A stretch of 64,000 nt of DNA from Bradyrhizobium sp. CSA207 (GTDB lineage Bacteria > Pseudomonadota > Alphaproteobacteria > Rhizobiales > Xanthobacteraceae): positions 62,001 to 126,000 of the forward strand of contig NZ_JAACFT010000023.1 of assembly GCF_029051685.1 (NCBI RefSeq). Reading direction: 5' to 3'. Positions within the stretch are counted from its first letter, which is position 1, and each line of letters begins with the position of its first letter. Under the pieces are notes generated by a model, which saw only the letters and a program-made list of their open reading frames with translations, was not told the origin of the DNA and searched no databases. Below, in pieces: positions 52,334-61,248 of this stretch. Both the position numbers and the translations under genes were made by a program.

Positions 52334-52951
52334 TCAGTCGGTCGATTTGGGAGTCTGAAACACGGCGCCCAGCGTCACGATCTCGCCGAGGCGGGCGTAG
52401 CGCGGCCCGCCGATGCGGGCGATCGGGTCGAGCGCATCGGTCTCAACCTTGCCGTTGTTCACGAGGCCGTCGCGAATGTGGAACATCACGACCTCGCCGA
52501 CGATCAGCCGGCTGCGGGCGTCGCCGAATTCGAGGCACTGCCGGAAGCGGCACTCCATCGCGATCGGCGCGATTGCAAGCCGCGGCACCTTGATGCGCTC
52601 GCAGCCAAGCGTCTCCAGGCCGAGCTCCGCGACCTCGCTGATTTCGGGCGGATGCTCGATAGAGCTGTCATGCACCGCCTGCATCAGCGGCGTATCGGCG
52701 ATGTGGATGACGTATTCCTCGGTGTCGAGGATGTTGTGCGCGGTGTCCTTGTAATCGGCGCCCTTGCGGCCGACGCTGATGGCGAGCATCGGCGGCTTCT
52801 GCGACACGAAGGTGAAGGCGCTGAACGGCGCGAGGTTGAGCACGCCGCTGCGCGACAGGCTGGTCACCCAGGCGATCGGGCGCGGCACCACGATGCCGGT
52901 CATCAGCCGATAGATGCGCTCCGCGCCAAGCTCGCCGGGATCGATCCGCAT
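52334..52951 (-). CDS. flavin reductase family (FMN-binding split barrel)
   Basis: 205 residues of the flavin-reductase-like split-barrel family: RIYRLMTGIVVPRPIAWVTS, LAPFSAFTFVSQKPPMLAIS and DTAHNILDTEEYVIHIADT are characteristic. They reduce FMN with NAD(P)H or bind flavin for a partner monooxygenase. Second gene of the operon, 3 bp after the TctC-type gene. Confidence 0.9.
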   Translation of the reverse strand: MRIDPGELGAERIYRLMTGIVVPRPIAWVTSLSRSGVLNLAPFSAFTFVSQKPPMLAISVGRKGADYKDTAHNILDTEEYVIHIADTPLMQAVHDSSIEHPPEISEVAELGLETLGCERIKVPRLAIAPIAMECRFRQCLEFGDARSRLIVGEVVMFHIRDGLVNNGKVETDALDPIARIGGPRYARLGEIVTLGAVFQTPKSTD

Positions 52952-52954
52952 CGG

Positions 52955-53920
52955 TCAGTCCGCCTTGATGTTGGCCTTGCGCACCACGGGAATCCATTTG
53001 GCGTCCTCGCGCTCCAGATAGGCCCTGAATTTCTCCGGCGTCATCGGCGTGGCTTCGGCACCCAGCTTGTCGAACTTGTCGATCACGCCGGGGTCTTTCA
53101 GGATCGCGGTCAGCGCCTCATGCAGCTTGTCGACGATCGGCGCCGGCGTGCCCGCGGGTGCGAACAGGCCCGTAAAGGTCTGGCCGTCGAAATCCTTGTA
53201 GCCGAGCTCGGCGAAGGTCGGGACATCAGGCAGCGACTTCAGGCGGTGCGGGCTGGTGACAGCGAGCGCCCGGAACAGCCCGGCCTTGATGTGCTGCAGG
53301 CTGACCGACAGCTGGTCGAATGCGAACTGCACCTGCCCGCCGAGCAGGTCGTTGACCGCCGGCGCATTGCCGCGATAGTGCGCGGTGACCCATTGCAGCT
53401 CGAGGCTGGACTGCATCAACTCGCTGAGCAGGTGATTGGTGGTGCCGGGGCCGGGCGACGCCATGGTCAGCTTGCCGGGCTCGCGCTTGGCGAGGTCGAC
53501 GAATTCCTTGAAGGTCGTGGCCTGCACCGACGGGTGGACCTCGAGCACCAGCGGCGTCATCGAGATCGTCGTAATGGGGAGGAAGTCTTTCTTCCAGCTA
53601 TAGGCGTCGCGCTTGTTGATCTCGGTCGCGAACAGCACCGGACCGTTGGCGCCGACGAACAGCGTGTAGCCGTCGGGCGCAGACTTCGCGAAGGCCTCGC
53701 CCGCGATCATGCCGCCGGCGCCGGCCTTGTTCTCGATGATGAAGGGCTGGCCGAGCTTTTCCTGCAGCTTGTCGGCGATGATGCGCGCCGCGCTGTCGAC
53801 ATTGCCGCCGGCCGGATAAGGCACGATCAGCTTGACGTTGCGCGCCGGCCATTGCTGGCCCGCGGCGGGTCCCGCCAGCATCGCAGCTGCGGCAGCTATG
53901 GCAATCCAGATTAATCTCAT
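52955..53920 (-). CDS. TctC/Bug-type periplasmic substrate-binding protein
   Basis: 321 residues, signal peptide 1-21 (cleavage around AAG-QQWP) and the Bug-family motif PVKLIVPYPAGGNVDSAAR-like segment, with FVGANGPVLFATEIN and LPDVPTFAELGYKDF. Bug proteins bind carboxylates or amino acids for the TctABC transporter; no TctA or TctB is encoded nearby, so it would rely on a distant membrane part. First gene of the operon divergent from the IclR regulator. Confidence 0.92.
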   Translation of the reverse strand: MRLIWIAIAAAAAMLAGPAAGQQWPARNVKLIVPYPAGGNVDSAARIIADKLQEKLGQPFIIENKAGAGGMIAGEAFAKSAPDGYTLFVGANGPVLFATEINKRDAYSWKKDFLPITTISMTPLVLEVHPSVQATTFKEFVDLAKREPGKLTMASPGPGTTNHLLSELMQSSLELQWVTAHYRGNAPAVNDLLGGQVQFAFDQLSVSLQHIKAGLFRALAVTSPHRLKSLPDVPTFAELGYKDFDGQTFTGLFAPAGTPAPIVDKLHEALTAILKDPGVIDKFDKLGAEATPMTPEKFRAYLEREDAKWIPVVRKANIKAD

Positions 53921-54035
53921 GTTAACCTCCCGGCGGCGCTTCCAATTCGGTTCGGTTGCCTGACATTGCGCATGGCATCTCGAACGGAGCGCAATCTCCA
54001 GATGAGCGCTTTACCTGTCGAGAGAATTGTGGCGT

Positions 54036-54058
54036 TCTTGTCCATATTATGGACAAGA
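54036..54058. promoter_or_regulatory. perfect inverted repeat at the IclR start, probable operator
   Basis: Arms of ten bases, core CTTGTCCAT and ATGGACAAG with ATT between, form a perfect 23-bp palindrome in the divergent intergenic region (115 bp upstream of the TctC start). The second arm contains the ATG at 54049, so a bound repressor would cover the regulator's own start. A dedicated IclR site is the simplest reading. Confidence 0.7.
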
Positions 54059-54858
54059 CCACTTCCGCAAGGTCCGCCCGCAGCATGGCAGAACCGCGAC
54101 AGGGCGCGCAGGCGATCCGGCGCGCCCTGTCGGTGCTGCGCATTCTCGCTGCCGGCCGCGAGGCAGGCGTGCCGCTGGCCGAGGTGGTGCAGGCAACCGG
54201 GCTGACCCGTCCGACCGTGCATCGCATCGTTCACGTGCTGATCGAGGAAGGCATCGTCGAACGGCACAATAAGACCGGCCGCTACGCCATCGGCAATCAG
54301 GTGCCTGAGTTGGCGCTGGCCCGCGCGCGGCCCTCGCCGCTGCTGGTCGCCGCAGGCCCTTCGCTGCGGCGCGCCTCCACTGACATCGGCGACACCCTGT
54401 TCCTGACGGTGCGGACCGGCAACGACACGCTGTGCGTCGACCGCAGGATCGGCGCCTATCCGATCCAGGTGCTGTCGATCGAGGTCGGCGCGCGCCGCCC
54501 GCTCGGCGTCAGCAGCGCCGGCGTCGCGATCCTTGCCGCCATGCCGGCGCAGGATGCGCGAAAGATCGTCGCCGCCAACGAGAAGCGGTTCGAAGCCTAC
54601 CGGACCGATGCCGCGACGGTGCTGAGCCAGATCGCCATGGCGAGACGGCGCGGATACAATATGAGAGAGATTGGCCTGGTGCAGGGCACGAAATCGATCT
54701 CGACCTGGATCAAGACCCCGGACGGACAGCCGGCCGCGGCGATGACGGTCTCCGCCGTGCGGACGCGCCTCGGCCCGCGCCGGGAGCAAGAGGTTGCGGA
54801 GATATTGCTGCGGGAGGCCCGCTCGATTGAGGAGGCGATCCGCGGCAGTGTCGGCTAG
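54049..54858 (+). CDS. IclR-family transcriptional regulator
   Basis: About 269 residues. N-terminal winged helix (IRRALSVLRILAAGREAGVPL then TRPTVHRIVHVL as the recognition helix) and a C-terminal effector domain (LFLTVRTGNDTLCVDRRIG, GVSSAGVAILAAMP). It should control the divergent catabolic operon in response to a carboxylate-like ligand. ATG 54049 lies within the palindrome; ATG 54085 is an alternative start that would leave the whole palindrome upstream. Confidence 0.9.
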   Translation: MDKTTSARSARSMAEPRQGAQAIRRALSVLRILAAGREAGVPLAEVVQATGLTRPTVHRIVHVLIEEGIVERHNKTGRYAIGNQVPELALARARPSPLLVAAGPSLRRASTDIGDTLFLTVRTGNDTLCVDRRIGAYPIQVLSIEVGARRPLGVSSAGVAILAAMPAQDARKIVAANEKRFEAYRTDAATVLSQIAMARRRGYNMREIGLVQGTKSISTWIKTPDGQPAAAMTVSAVRTRLGPRREQEVAEILLREARSIEEAIRGSVG

Positions 54859-54944
54859 CGCTGCGCGGCCCCTTCGCCTCTCCCCCGCCTGTGATAAGTC
54901 AATCGCATATGAGCTGAGCGTAGATCACACTGAAGCTACCACAG

Positions 54945-55058
54945 CGTCGTGCCCGGGCTTGTCCCGGGCATCCACGCCTTTCCCCATGACACAAAGAACG
55001 TGGATGCCCGGGACAACTAGCGCGAAGACGCGCTTCGCGCTTCTGCCCGGGCACGACG
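54945..55058. repeat. inverted intergenic repeat (CGTCGTGCCCGGGC family)
   Basis: Begins CGTCGTGCCCGGGCTTGTCC and ends TGCCCGGGCACGACG; an inner pair ATCCACGCC/CGTGGATGCC brackets a short loop, giving a two-tier hairpin between two plus-strand genes. It could terminate the IclR transcript. A family I recall as frequent in Bradyrhizobium. Confidence 0.85.
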
Positions 55059-55145
55059 ACCCTCTGTGAATAGTCAATGGGCTGACGTGCCGCGCCTTTT
55101 TGTGGCACAAGGGCCGCCATCGCCGACCATCCAACGAGGCCAAGC

Positions 55146-56441
55146 ATGCCCGCGCCCAAGCCGCCTGCCTTCGAGACCCTGAGCCTGCATGCGGGCCAGC
55201 ATCCGGATCCCGCGACCGGCGCCCGTGCGGTGCCGATCTACCAGACCACGTCCTACGTGTTTCAGGACTCCGATCACGCCGCCGCGCTGTTCAATCTGGA
55301 GCGTGCCGGCTACATCTACACGCGCATCTCCAATCCGACCACGGCCGTGCTCGAGGAGCGGCTCGCCGCGCTGGAGGGCGGCGTCGGCGCGATCTGCACC
55401 GCGAGCGGCATGGCCGCGCTGCATCTCGCCATCGCGACGCTGCTGAGCGCCGGCGATCACATCGTGGCGTCGAGCTCGCTCTATGGCGGCACCATCAACC
55501 TCTTGGCGCACACGCTGCCGCGCTTCGGCATCACCACCACGTTCGTCAAGCCGCGCGACCTCGACGCGTTCCGCGCCGCGATCAGGCCGAACACGAAACT
55601 GGTGATCGGCGAGACCATCGGCAATCCCGGGCTCGAGGTGCTGGACATTCCGAAGGTCGCTGCGATCGCACATGACGCGAAGATCCCGCTGCTGATCGAC
55701 AACACCTTTGCCACGCCCTATCTCAGCCGGCCGATCGAGCTCGGGGCCGATATCGTCATGCATTCGGCGACCAAATGGATCGGGGGTCACGGCATCGCGA
55801 TCGGCGGCGCCATCATCGACGGCGGCCGCTTCGACTGGCGCGCGTCGGGCAAATTTGGCGTGCTGACCGAGCCCTATGGCGGTTATCACGGTATCGTCTT
55901 CGACGAGCAGTTCGGCACCGCGGCCTTCATCATGCGGGCGCGCACCGAGGGCCTGCGCGATTTCGGCGCCTGCCTGTCGCCGACCAACGCGTTCCAGCTG
56001 CTCCAGGGCGTCGAGACGCTCGGGGTGCGCATGGACCGTCACATGCAGAACACGCACTCCGTGCTGGAGGCGCTGAGGGCCAACAAGGCCGTGGACTGGG
56101 TGCTGCATCCCTCGCTGGAAGATCACTCCGACTATCAGCTCGCAAAGCAGCTGCTGCCGCGCGGCGCCGGCTCGATCGTGTCGTTCGGCATCAAGGGCGG
56201 GCGGCCCGCGGGCCGCAAGTTCATCGAAACGCTGCGCATGATCAGCCATCTCGCCAACGTCGGTGACGCCAAGACGCTGGTGATCCATCCGGCCTCGACC
56301 ACGCATCAGCAGATGGACGCCGGGCAGCTCAAGGCCGCCGGCATCGGCGAGGAGCTGGTGCGGCTATCGGTCGGCATCGAGACGGCGTCCGATATCATCG
56401 ACGACCTCAACCAAGCGCTGCGCATCTCGCAAAAGGTCTGA
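55146..56441 (+). CDS. metY: O-acetylhomoserine sulfhydrylase (MetY)
   Basis: 431 residues of the Cys/Met-metabolism PLP family. The start FETLSLHAGQHPDPATGARA and VPIYQTTSYVF are hallmarks of MetY, with ASGMAALHLAI, Asp in LLIDNTFATPY and the PLP-binding Lys210 in HSATKWIGGHG. It joins O-acetylhomoserine with sulfide to give homocysteine. The neighbouring alpha/beta hydrolase starts 4 bp after the stop and is probably cotranscribed. Confidence 0.94.
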   Translation: MPAPKPPAFETLSLHAGQHPDPATGARAVPIYQTTSYVFQDSDHAAALFNLERAGYIYTRISNPTTAVLEERLAALEGGVGAICTASGMAALHLAIATLLSAGDHIVASSSLYGGTINLLAHTLPRFGITTTFVKPRDLDAFRAAIRPNTKLVIGETIGNPGLEVLDIPKVAAIAHDAKIPLLIDNTFATPYLSRPIELGADIVMHSATKWIGGHGIAIGGAIIDGGRFDWRASGKFGVLTEPYGGYHGIVFDEQFGTAAFIMRARTEGLRDFGACLSPTNAFQLLQGVETLGVRMDRHMQNTHSVLEALRANKAVDWVLHPSLEDHSDYQLAKQLLPRGAGSIVSFGIKGGRPAGRKFIETLRMISHLANVGDAKTLVIHPASTTHQQMDAGQLKAAGIGEELVRLSVGIETASDIIDDLNQALRISQKV

Positions 56442-56445
56442 AGCC

Positions 56446-57228
56446 ATGAATCTCTCCGTCAACGGCGCCGAGGTGTTTGCCGCGACCGGCGGCCGCGAGT
56501 TCGACAAGTCCCTGCCCGCAATTGTCTTCATCCACGGCGCGGGCTTCGATCATTCGACCTGGGCGCTGCACACGCGCTGGTTCGCTCATCACGGTTTTGC
56601 CGTGCTGGCCCCCGACCTGCCCGGCCACGGCCGCTCGGCCGGGCCTTCGCCCGGCAGCATCGCCGAAATGGCGGACTGGACCGCGGCGCTGCTCGATGCG
56701 GCAGGCAGCGCGAAGGCCCATCTGATCGGCCACTCCATGGGATCGCTGATCTCGCTGGAGACCGCGGCACGGCATCCGGACAAGGTGTCCGCGCTGAGCC
56801 TGATCGGCACCGCCGCGACCATGACGGTCGGCCCGGATCTGTTGAAGGCAGCCAAAGCCAACGATCAGGACGCGATCGACATGGTCTCGATCTGGGGTCT
56901 CGGTTTTGGCGCCGAGCTCGGCGGCAGCCTCGCGCCCGGCCTTTGGATGCATGGCGGCGCGCAGGCGGTTCTCAAGGCTTGCGAGCCCGGCGTACTGTTC
57001 AAGGATCTCTCCGCCTGCAATTCCTATGCGAATGCGCTTGCCGCAGCCGCGAGCGTGAAGGTGCCGACCACGCTCATTCTCGGCGAACGGGACATGATGA
57101 CGCCGGCGAAGGCGGGCAAGGCGCTTGCTGCCGCGATCCCGCATGCGAAGACCGTCGTGGTGCCGGGCGCCGGCCACATGATCATGGCCGAACGCCCCGA
57201 TGAACTGCTGGCTGCGCTGAGGAACTGA
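56446..57228 (+). CDS. alpha/beta hydrolase
   Basis: 260 residues. Oxyanion loop FIHGAGFDHSTW, nucleophile elbow IGHSMGSLISL, Asp in LILGERDMMTP and His in VPGAGHMIMAE give a full catalytic triad. The type is a general esterase/lipase-like fold; coupling to metY (4-bp gap) is unusual, and an acetyl- or acylhomoserine role is conceivable but unsupported. Confidence 0.9.
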   Translation: MNLSVNGAEVFAATGGREFDKSLPAIVFIHGAGFDHSTWALHTRWFAHHGFAVLAPDLPGHGRSAGPSPGSIAEMADWTAALLDAAGSAKAHLIGHSMGSLISLETAARHPDKVSALSLIGTAATMTVGPDLLKAAKANDQDAIDMVSIWGLGFGAELGGSLAPGLWMHGGAQAVLKACEPGVLFKDLSACNSYANALAAAASVKVPTTLILGERDMMTPAKAGKALAAAIPHAKTVVVPGAGHMIMAERPDELLAALRN

Positions 57229-57295
57229 AGGGATCAATCGTCCATCTTGCGCGTTTCGGTCAGACATCCCTGTGAATTTCAGAGGGAACTCGACC

Positions 57296-57799
57296 ATGCC
57301 AAGACAAGAAGTCATTCGCAAAGCGAAGCAAGACAAGCGCGCTGGCAAATCGTCAAGCACGCAGGCCGGCGAATTCGTCAAGGACGAGATCGATAAGATT
57401 CGCAAGGGCAAGCACGGTGCGCGCTCGACGCGGCAGGCTATCGCCATCGGTCTGTCGGAGGCGCGCCGCGCCGGCGTCGATCTGCCACCGCCGCGCAAGG
57501 GGCGCACCAAGAAGGCGACGCGCCGGAGCGCCAAATATGCCTATGAGGTAGGGCAAGGCAAACGGACTCCGAAGCGCCGGCCGCGCGTCTCGCGTGCCGT
57601 GGAAGGGGTGTTGAAGAAGGAGCCGCGTTCGACCGCATCGCGTAGCGCGCTGTCGAAACAGACCAAGCGTGCCGCAAGCCAGCGCAGCGCCGCGTCCCGT
57701 TCGGCCGCTGCGCGCAAGGCGAGCAGCACCAAGGGCGCCAAGGTCCGCTCCGCCGCCGCAAAGAAGGCCGCACGCACCAGGTCGCGCCGCCGGAGTTGA
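57296..57799 (+). CDS. Lys/Arg-rich DNA-binding-like protein (DUF6496-like)
   Basis: 167 residues. The N-terminal half (GEFVKDEIDKIRKGKHGARS, TRQAIAIGLSEARRAGVDLP) is a conserved helical module I place near DUF6496; the second half is a histone-H1-like tail rich in Lys, Arg, Ser and Ala (KRAASQRSAASRSAAARKAS). Such proteins are thought to bind DNA non-specifically. AGAGGGA precedes ATG 57296. Monocistronic. Confidence 0.8.
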   Translation: MPRQEVIRKAKQDKRAGKSSSTQAGEFVKDEIDKIRKGKHGARSTRQAIAIGLSEARRAGVDLPPPRKGRTKKATRRSAKYAYEVGQGKRTPKRRPRVSRAVEGVLKKEPRSTASRSALSKQTKRAASQRSAASRSAAARKASSTKGAKVRSAAAKKAARTRSRRRS

Positions 57800-57881
57800 C
57801 CCTGTGTAGCGGCCTTGTGATTTGAACGCCATCGGGCGCCGCATGACGATCCGGTCATCATCAAATTGATCGGAGCCGTTC

Positions 57882-58613
57882 ATGTCAGACAGTCTCGAAG
57901 GGCGCACGGCGCTCGTCACCGGCGGCTCGCGCGGGATCGGCGCCGCGGTCTGCCGCGCGCTGGCCGAAGCCGGCGCGGCCGTGGCAGTTAACTGCCGCGA
58001 GCGGATCGGGCAGGCCGAGCAATTGGCGGACGAGATCAGCAAGCGCGGCGGGCGTGCAATCGCCGTTGCCGCCGACGTATCGCGGCGCGAGGCGGTCGCC
58101 ACAGTGATCGATCGCGTCACGACCGGGCTCGGACCGGTCGATATTCTCGTCAACAATGCCGGCATCGCCATCACGCGCGGCATCGACGACCTCACCGAAG
58201 ACGATTTCGACCGCACCATCCTGATCAATCTGAAATCCGCCTTTCTGTGCACGCAGGCGGTGCTGCCGGCCATGCGCGCGCGAAAATGGGGGCGCATCGT
58301 CAACATCTCCTCCGGTGCCGCGCGCGGCGCCGGCGCCATCGGCCCGCACTACAACGCGTCCAAGGCCGGCATGGAGGGCCTGACGCGCGGCTATGCGGCG
58401 CGGCTGGTGAAGGAAGGCATTACCGTCAACGCGGTGGCGCCGTCGCTGATCGAGACCGACATGATGAGCGGTCAGCCCCAACTCGTCAGCCGCATCCCGC
58501 TCGGCCGCTTCGGCACGGCGGAGGAAGTGGCAAAGGCCGTGATGCTGCTGGTCGACAACGCCTACATGACCGGACAGACCATCGCGCTGAGCGGCGGGAT
58601 GGCGTTTAATTAG
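57882..58613 (+). CDS. short-chain dehydrogenase/reductase (FabG-like)
   Basis: 243 residues, classical SDR: VTGGSRGIGAAVC (NADP-binding TGxxxGIG), NNAGIA, Ser in NISSGAARG, catalytic Tyr157 and Lys161 in HYNASKAG. Near the 3-oxoacyl-ACP reductase group but no fatty-acid genes adjacent, so substrate open. The 5' region contains an AT-rich promoter-like stretch after the preceding gene. Confidence 0.92.
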   Translation: MSDSLEGRTALVTGGSRGIGAAVCRALAEAGAAVAVNCRERIGQAEQLADEISKRGGRAIAVAADVSRREAVATVIDRVTTGLGPVDILVNNAGIAITRGIDDLTEDDFDRTILINLKSAFLCTQAVLPAMRARKWGRIVNISSGAARGAGAIGPHYNASKAGMEGLTRGYAARLVKEGITVNAVAPSLIETDMMSGQPQLVSRIPLGRFGTAEEVAKAVMLLVDNAYMTGQTIALSGGMAFN

Positions 58614-58632
58614 CGGCGCCGCGATCTCCTCT

Positions 58633-58836
58633 TCCCTTCTCCCCTTGTGGGAGAAGGTGGCATAGGCGGCCTTTGGCCGCCGTTCTTAAGAACGCCGAAG
58701 CGAAGCTTCGGCTATGGCGCCGGATGAGGGGTCTCTCTCCGCGCGCACCGACTGCAAGACGAGCTCGCGGAGAGAGACCCCTTACCCGTCTCGCCGCCAC
58801 GCGGCGAGCCACCCTCTCCCACAAGGGGAGAGGGAA
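58633..58836. repeat. long inverted intergenic repeat (CTCTCCCC family), copy 2
   Basis: About 200 bp between convergent genes: CTTCCCTTCTCCCCTTGTGG at one end and CCACAAGGGGAGAGGGAA at the other, plus inner pairs GGGTCTCTCTCCGCG/CGCGGAGAGAGACCCC and AGCCGAAGCTTCGGCT-like inserts. Same family as 41282-41431. Confidence 0.85.
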
Positions 58837-58842
58837 ACAAAG

Positions 58843-59454
58843 CTACCACATCGTCGCTGCCGCACGCGCAGCCCAACCGCGGTCGTAGTCCTCGCCGCCG
58901 ACCTTGTTCTCACTCATCTCGGCGAGGATCTGCCCCGGCGTCGGTAGCGTCTTCGGGTCGACGCGCTTGTCGGGGTTCCAGAGGTCGGAGCGAACGATGG
59001 CGCGGGCGCACTGGAAGTAGATTTCATCCACTGTCATCACCATCACGCTGCGCGGCGCCTTGCCTTCGACCTTGAAGGAAGCCAGCAGATCGGGATCGAT
59101 CGAGAGATGGGCGCGGCCGTTGGCACGGACCGCGTTGCCGGAGCCGGGGATCAGGAACATCAGGGATACACGCGGATCGCACACGATGTTGCGCAAGGAG
59201 TCGACACGGTTGTTGCCGCGCCGATCCGGCAGCATCAACGTTTTGGGATCGTGTATGCGGACGAAGCCGGGTAGATCGCCGCGGGGCGAGCAGTCGATGC
59301 CCTCCGGGCCGATGGTGGCAAGGGCCGCGAACGGCGCCTTCTCGATGTAGATGCGATAGAGCGGGGTGACGTGGTCGGCAACTTTTACGGTGGAGGCATC
59401 GTTGGTGGCGCCGTAGATGGCCTCTAACTGTTCGACCGTCTCAATCACCGACAT
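58843..59454 (-). CDS. pyridoxamine 5'-phosphate oxidase family (PPOX fold) protein
   Basis: 203 residues with a split-barrel flavin-binding fold: IEKAPFAALATIGPEGIDCS, SPRGDLPGFVRI, MLPDRRGNNRVDSLRN. This matches the MSMEG_1061-type FMN-dependent PPOX subgroup rather than true PdxH. It lies 28 bp downstream of phnN and may be read through from the phn operon. Role in phosphonate use is not known. Confidence 0.87.
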   Translation of the reverse strand: MSVIETVEQLEAIYGATNDASTVKVADHVTPLYRIYIEKAPFAALATIGPEGIDCSPRGDLPGFVRIHDPKTLMLPDRRGNNRVDSLRNIVCDPRVSLMFLIPGSGNAVRANGRAHLSIDPDLLASFKVEGKAPRSVMVMTVDEIYFQCARAIVRSDLWNPDKRVDPKTLPTPGQILAEMSENKVGGEDYDRGWAARAAATMW

Positions 59455-59482
59455 CCTTCCACTCTCCTTGTTACTGCGGACA

Positions 59483-60079
59483 CTACTCGTGCCAGTCTTC
59501 GTTCCTGATCACGCGCGCAAGCTGGCGGCTGTGGTAGTCCGCGCTGCCGGCATTGAGGATCGTGACATCGGCGTTCGCCGATGCGTCATCGACGCTGCGC
59601 GCGAGGCGTTCTGTGATATTGCCGTCGCTGTGACGCGCCCGCGCTGCAAGCCGCTGCGCCAGCACGTCCGGCGGCGCCGTGATCGCAACCACCACGACGT
59701 TGGCATAAATCCCGCGCAACGCGCCGATCACGGTACGCGAGACGTTGGCGACCACCGTCCGCCCCGCACGGATGTCGTCATTGATTTCGAGCGGCAAGGC
59801 GTAGGAATGCCCATGCGCCTGCCAATGCACGGCGAAATCGCCGTGATCGAGCGCGCGCCGGAATTCGTCGGAACTCATCGCAATATTGTCCTCGGCCGCG
59901 GAGGACTCGCGCGTGACGACGCGGCGCGGGAAGACGATACCGTGATCATCGATGCAGGCCGCCTGCACGAGCCGCAGCAAGGTGTCCTTGCCGGCACCGC
60001 TGGGACCGACCACGAGCACGAGCCGCCCGGGTCCGATGGCCCCGGCCTGTTCCGGCGCCATGGTCGCGGTCGCGCTCAT
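59483..60079 (-). CDS. phnN: ribose 1,5-bisphosphate phosphokinase PhnN
   Basis: 198 residues, guanylate-kinase-like P-loop fold with VVGPSGAGKDTLLRL at the N-terminus and RVVTRESSAAED. PhnN phosphorylates ribose 1,5-bisphosphate to PRPP, salvaging the ribosyl product of the C-P lyase pathway. Its start overlaps the phnM stop (ATGA at 60076-60079), so translation is coupled. Confidence 0.95.
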   Translation of the reverse strand: MSATATMAPEQAGAIGPGRLVLVVGPSGAGKDTLLRLVQAACIDDHGIVFPRRVVTRESSAAEDNIAMSSDEFRRALDHGDFAVHWQAHGHSYALPLEINDDIRAGRTVVANVSRTVIGALRGIYANVVVVAITAPPDVLAQRLAARARHSDGNITERLARSVDDASANADVTILNAGSADYHSRQLARVIRNEDWHE

Positions 60080-61242
60080 GCGACGCGGCCTCCTTCGCGC
60101 CAGACGCTGCGGACGACGGGAACGTCGCCCGCGACGTGCACCCGGATCACGTCGGCGCGCTTGCCGACCGCGATCTCGCCGCGATCGGACAGGCCCACCG
60201 CGTCGGCCGGCGCCTTCGTCACGGTGCGAATCGCCGCCGCCAGATCGATCGCGGGCACGTGCTCGGGCAGATGCAGTGCGCCCATCAAGAGGCTCGACGG
60301 GATGTAGTCCGACGAGAGGATATCGAGCAGGCCTTCGCGGGCAAGATCGACCGCGGCGATGTTGCCGGAGTGCGAGCCGCCGCGCACGACATTCGGCGCA
60401 CCCATCAGGATGTCGATGCCGGCCTGATGCAGGCCACGCGCGGCCTCGATCGTGGTCGGAAACTCCGCTACCGCGACGCCATCGCGCACCGCGTCCGCGA
60501 CATTTTCCTCGGTGGTGTCGTCATGGCTGGCGAGCGGGATGTTGTACCCCTGCGCCAGTGCGACGATCTCGCGCATGTTGGTCGCGGCATAGGCTTTCTG
60601 ATATTCGAAGCGCCGTGCGAACAGCTCGTCGAGTTCGGCGTCGGTCTTGCCGCCGCCCTTGCCGCGGTAATAGTCGCGCAGCTTGACCTCGTCGCGGAAC
60701 TGGCGCTGACCGGGCGTGTGGTCCATCAGCGACATCAGCCGCACGTCGGGACGGCCGACCAGCTCCCTGGCCTCCTCGACCACGCTCGGCATCGGGATCT
60801 CGCAGCGCAGGTGCAAAAAATGGTCGGCGCGCAGGAGATCGGCGTCGCGCGCGGTCGCGATCGCGGCAGCCAGCGTACCGGCACGGCCGTCGACTTCCTC
60901 CGCGCCGTCCTCGCGCCAGACCCGCAGCGAGTCGAACACGGTGGTGATGCCCGAGGTCGCGAGCTGGCCGTCATACGACACGACGGCGGCGACCGGATTC
61001 CAGAATACTTTTGGCCGCGGCACGTAGTGGGCTTCGAGATGATCGGTGTGCAGCTCGATCAGGCCCGGCATGATCAGATCGCCGCCGGCGTCGTCGGCGC
61101 CCGCGGGCGCCCTGCCCTCGCCGATCTCGGCAATGCGACCGTCTGCAAGAGCGAGCCAGCCCTGCTCGATCACCCGGTCGGCCAGCACGATCCTGGCGTT
61201 GGCGATCACTATTTCCTTCGGCTTGGCGTTCATGTCCTTCAT
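60076..61242 (-). CDS. phnM: alpha-D-ribose 1-methylphosphonate 5-triphosphate diphosphatase PhnM
   Basis: 388 residues of the amidohydrolase superfamily: metal-binding HTDHLEAHYVPR near the N-terminus, SLMDHTPGQRQFRD, ASHDDTTEENV, and a late GAPNVVRGGSHSGN region with the last ligand. It removes pyrophosphate from RPnTP, the step before C-P bond cleavage. Six bp separate it from phnL. An ATG three codons inside is an alternative start. Confidence 0.96.
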   Translation of the reverse strand: MKDMNAKPKEIVIANARIVLADRVIEQGWLALADGRIAEIGEGRAPAGADDAGGDLIMPGLIELHTDHLEAHYVPRPKVFWNPVAAVVSYDGQLATSGITTVFDSLRVWREDGAEEVDGRAGTLAAAIATARDADLLRADHFLHLRCEIPMPSVVEEARELVGRPDVRLMSLMDHTPGQRQFRDEVKLRDYYRGKGGGKTDAELDELFARRFEYQKAYAATNMREIVALAQGYNIPLASHDDTTEENVADAVRDGVAVAEFPTTIEAARGLHQAGIDILMGAPNVVRGGSHSGNIAAVDLAREGLLDILSSDYIPSSLLMGALHLPEHVPAIDLAAAIRTVTKAPADAVGLSDRGEIAVGKRADVIRVHVAGDVPVVRSVWREGGRVA

Positions 61243-61248
61243 TTTCCT

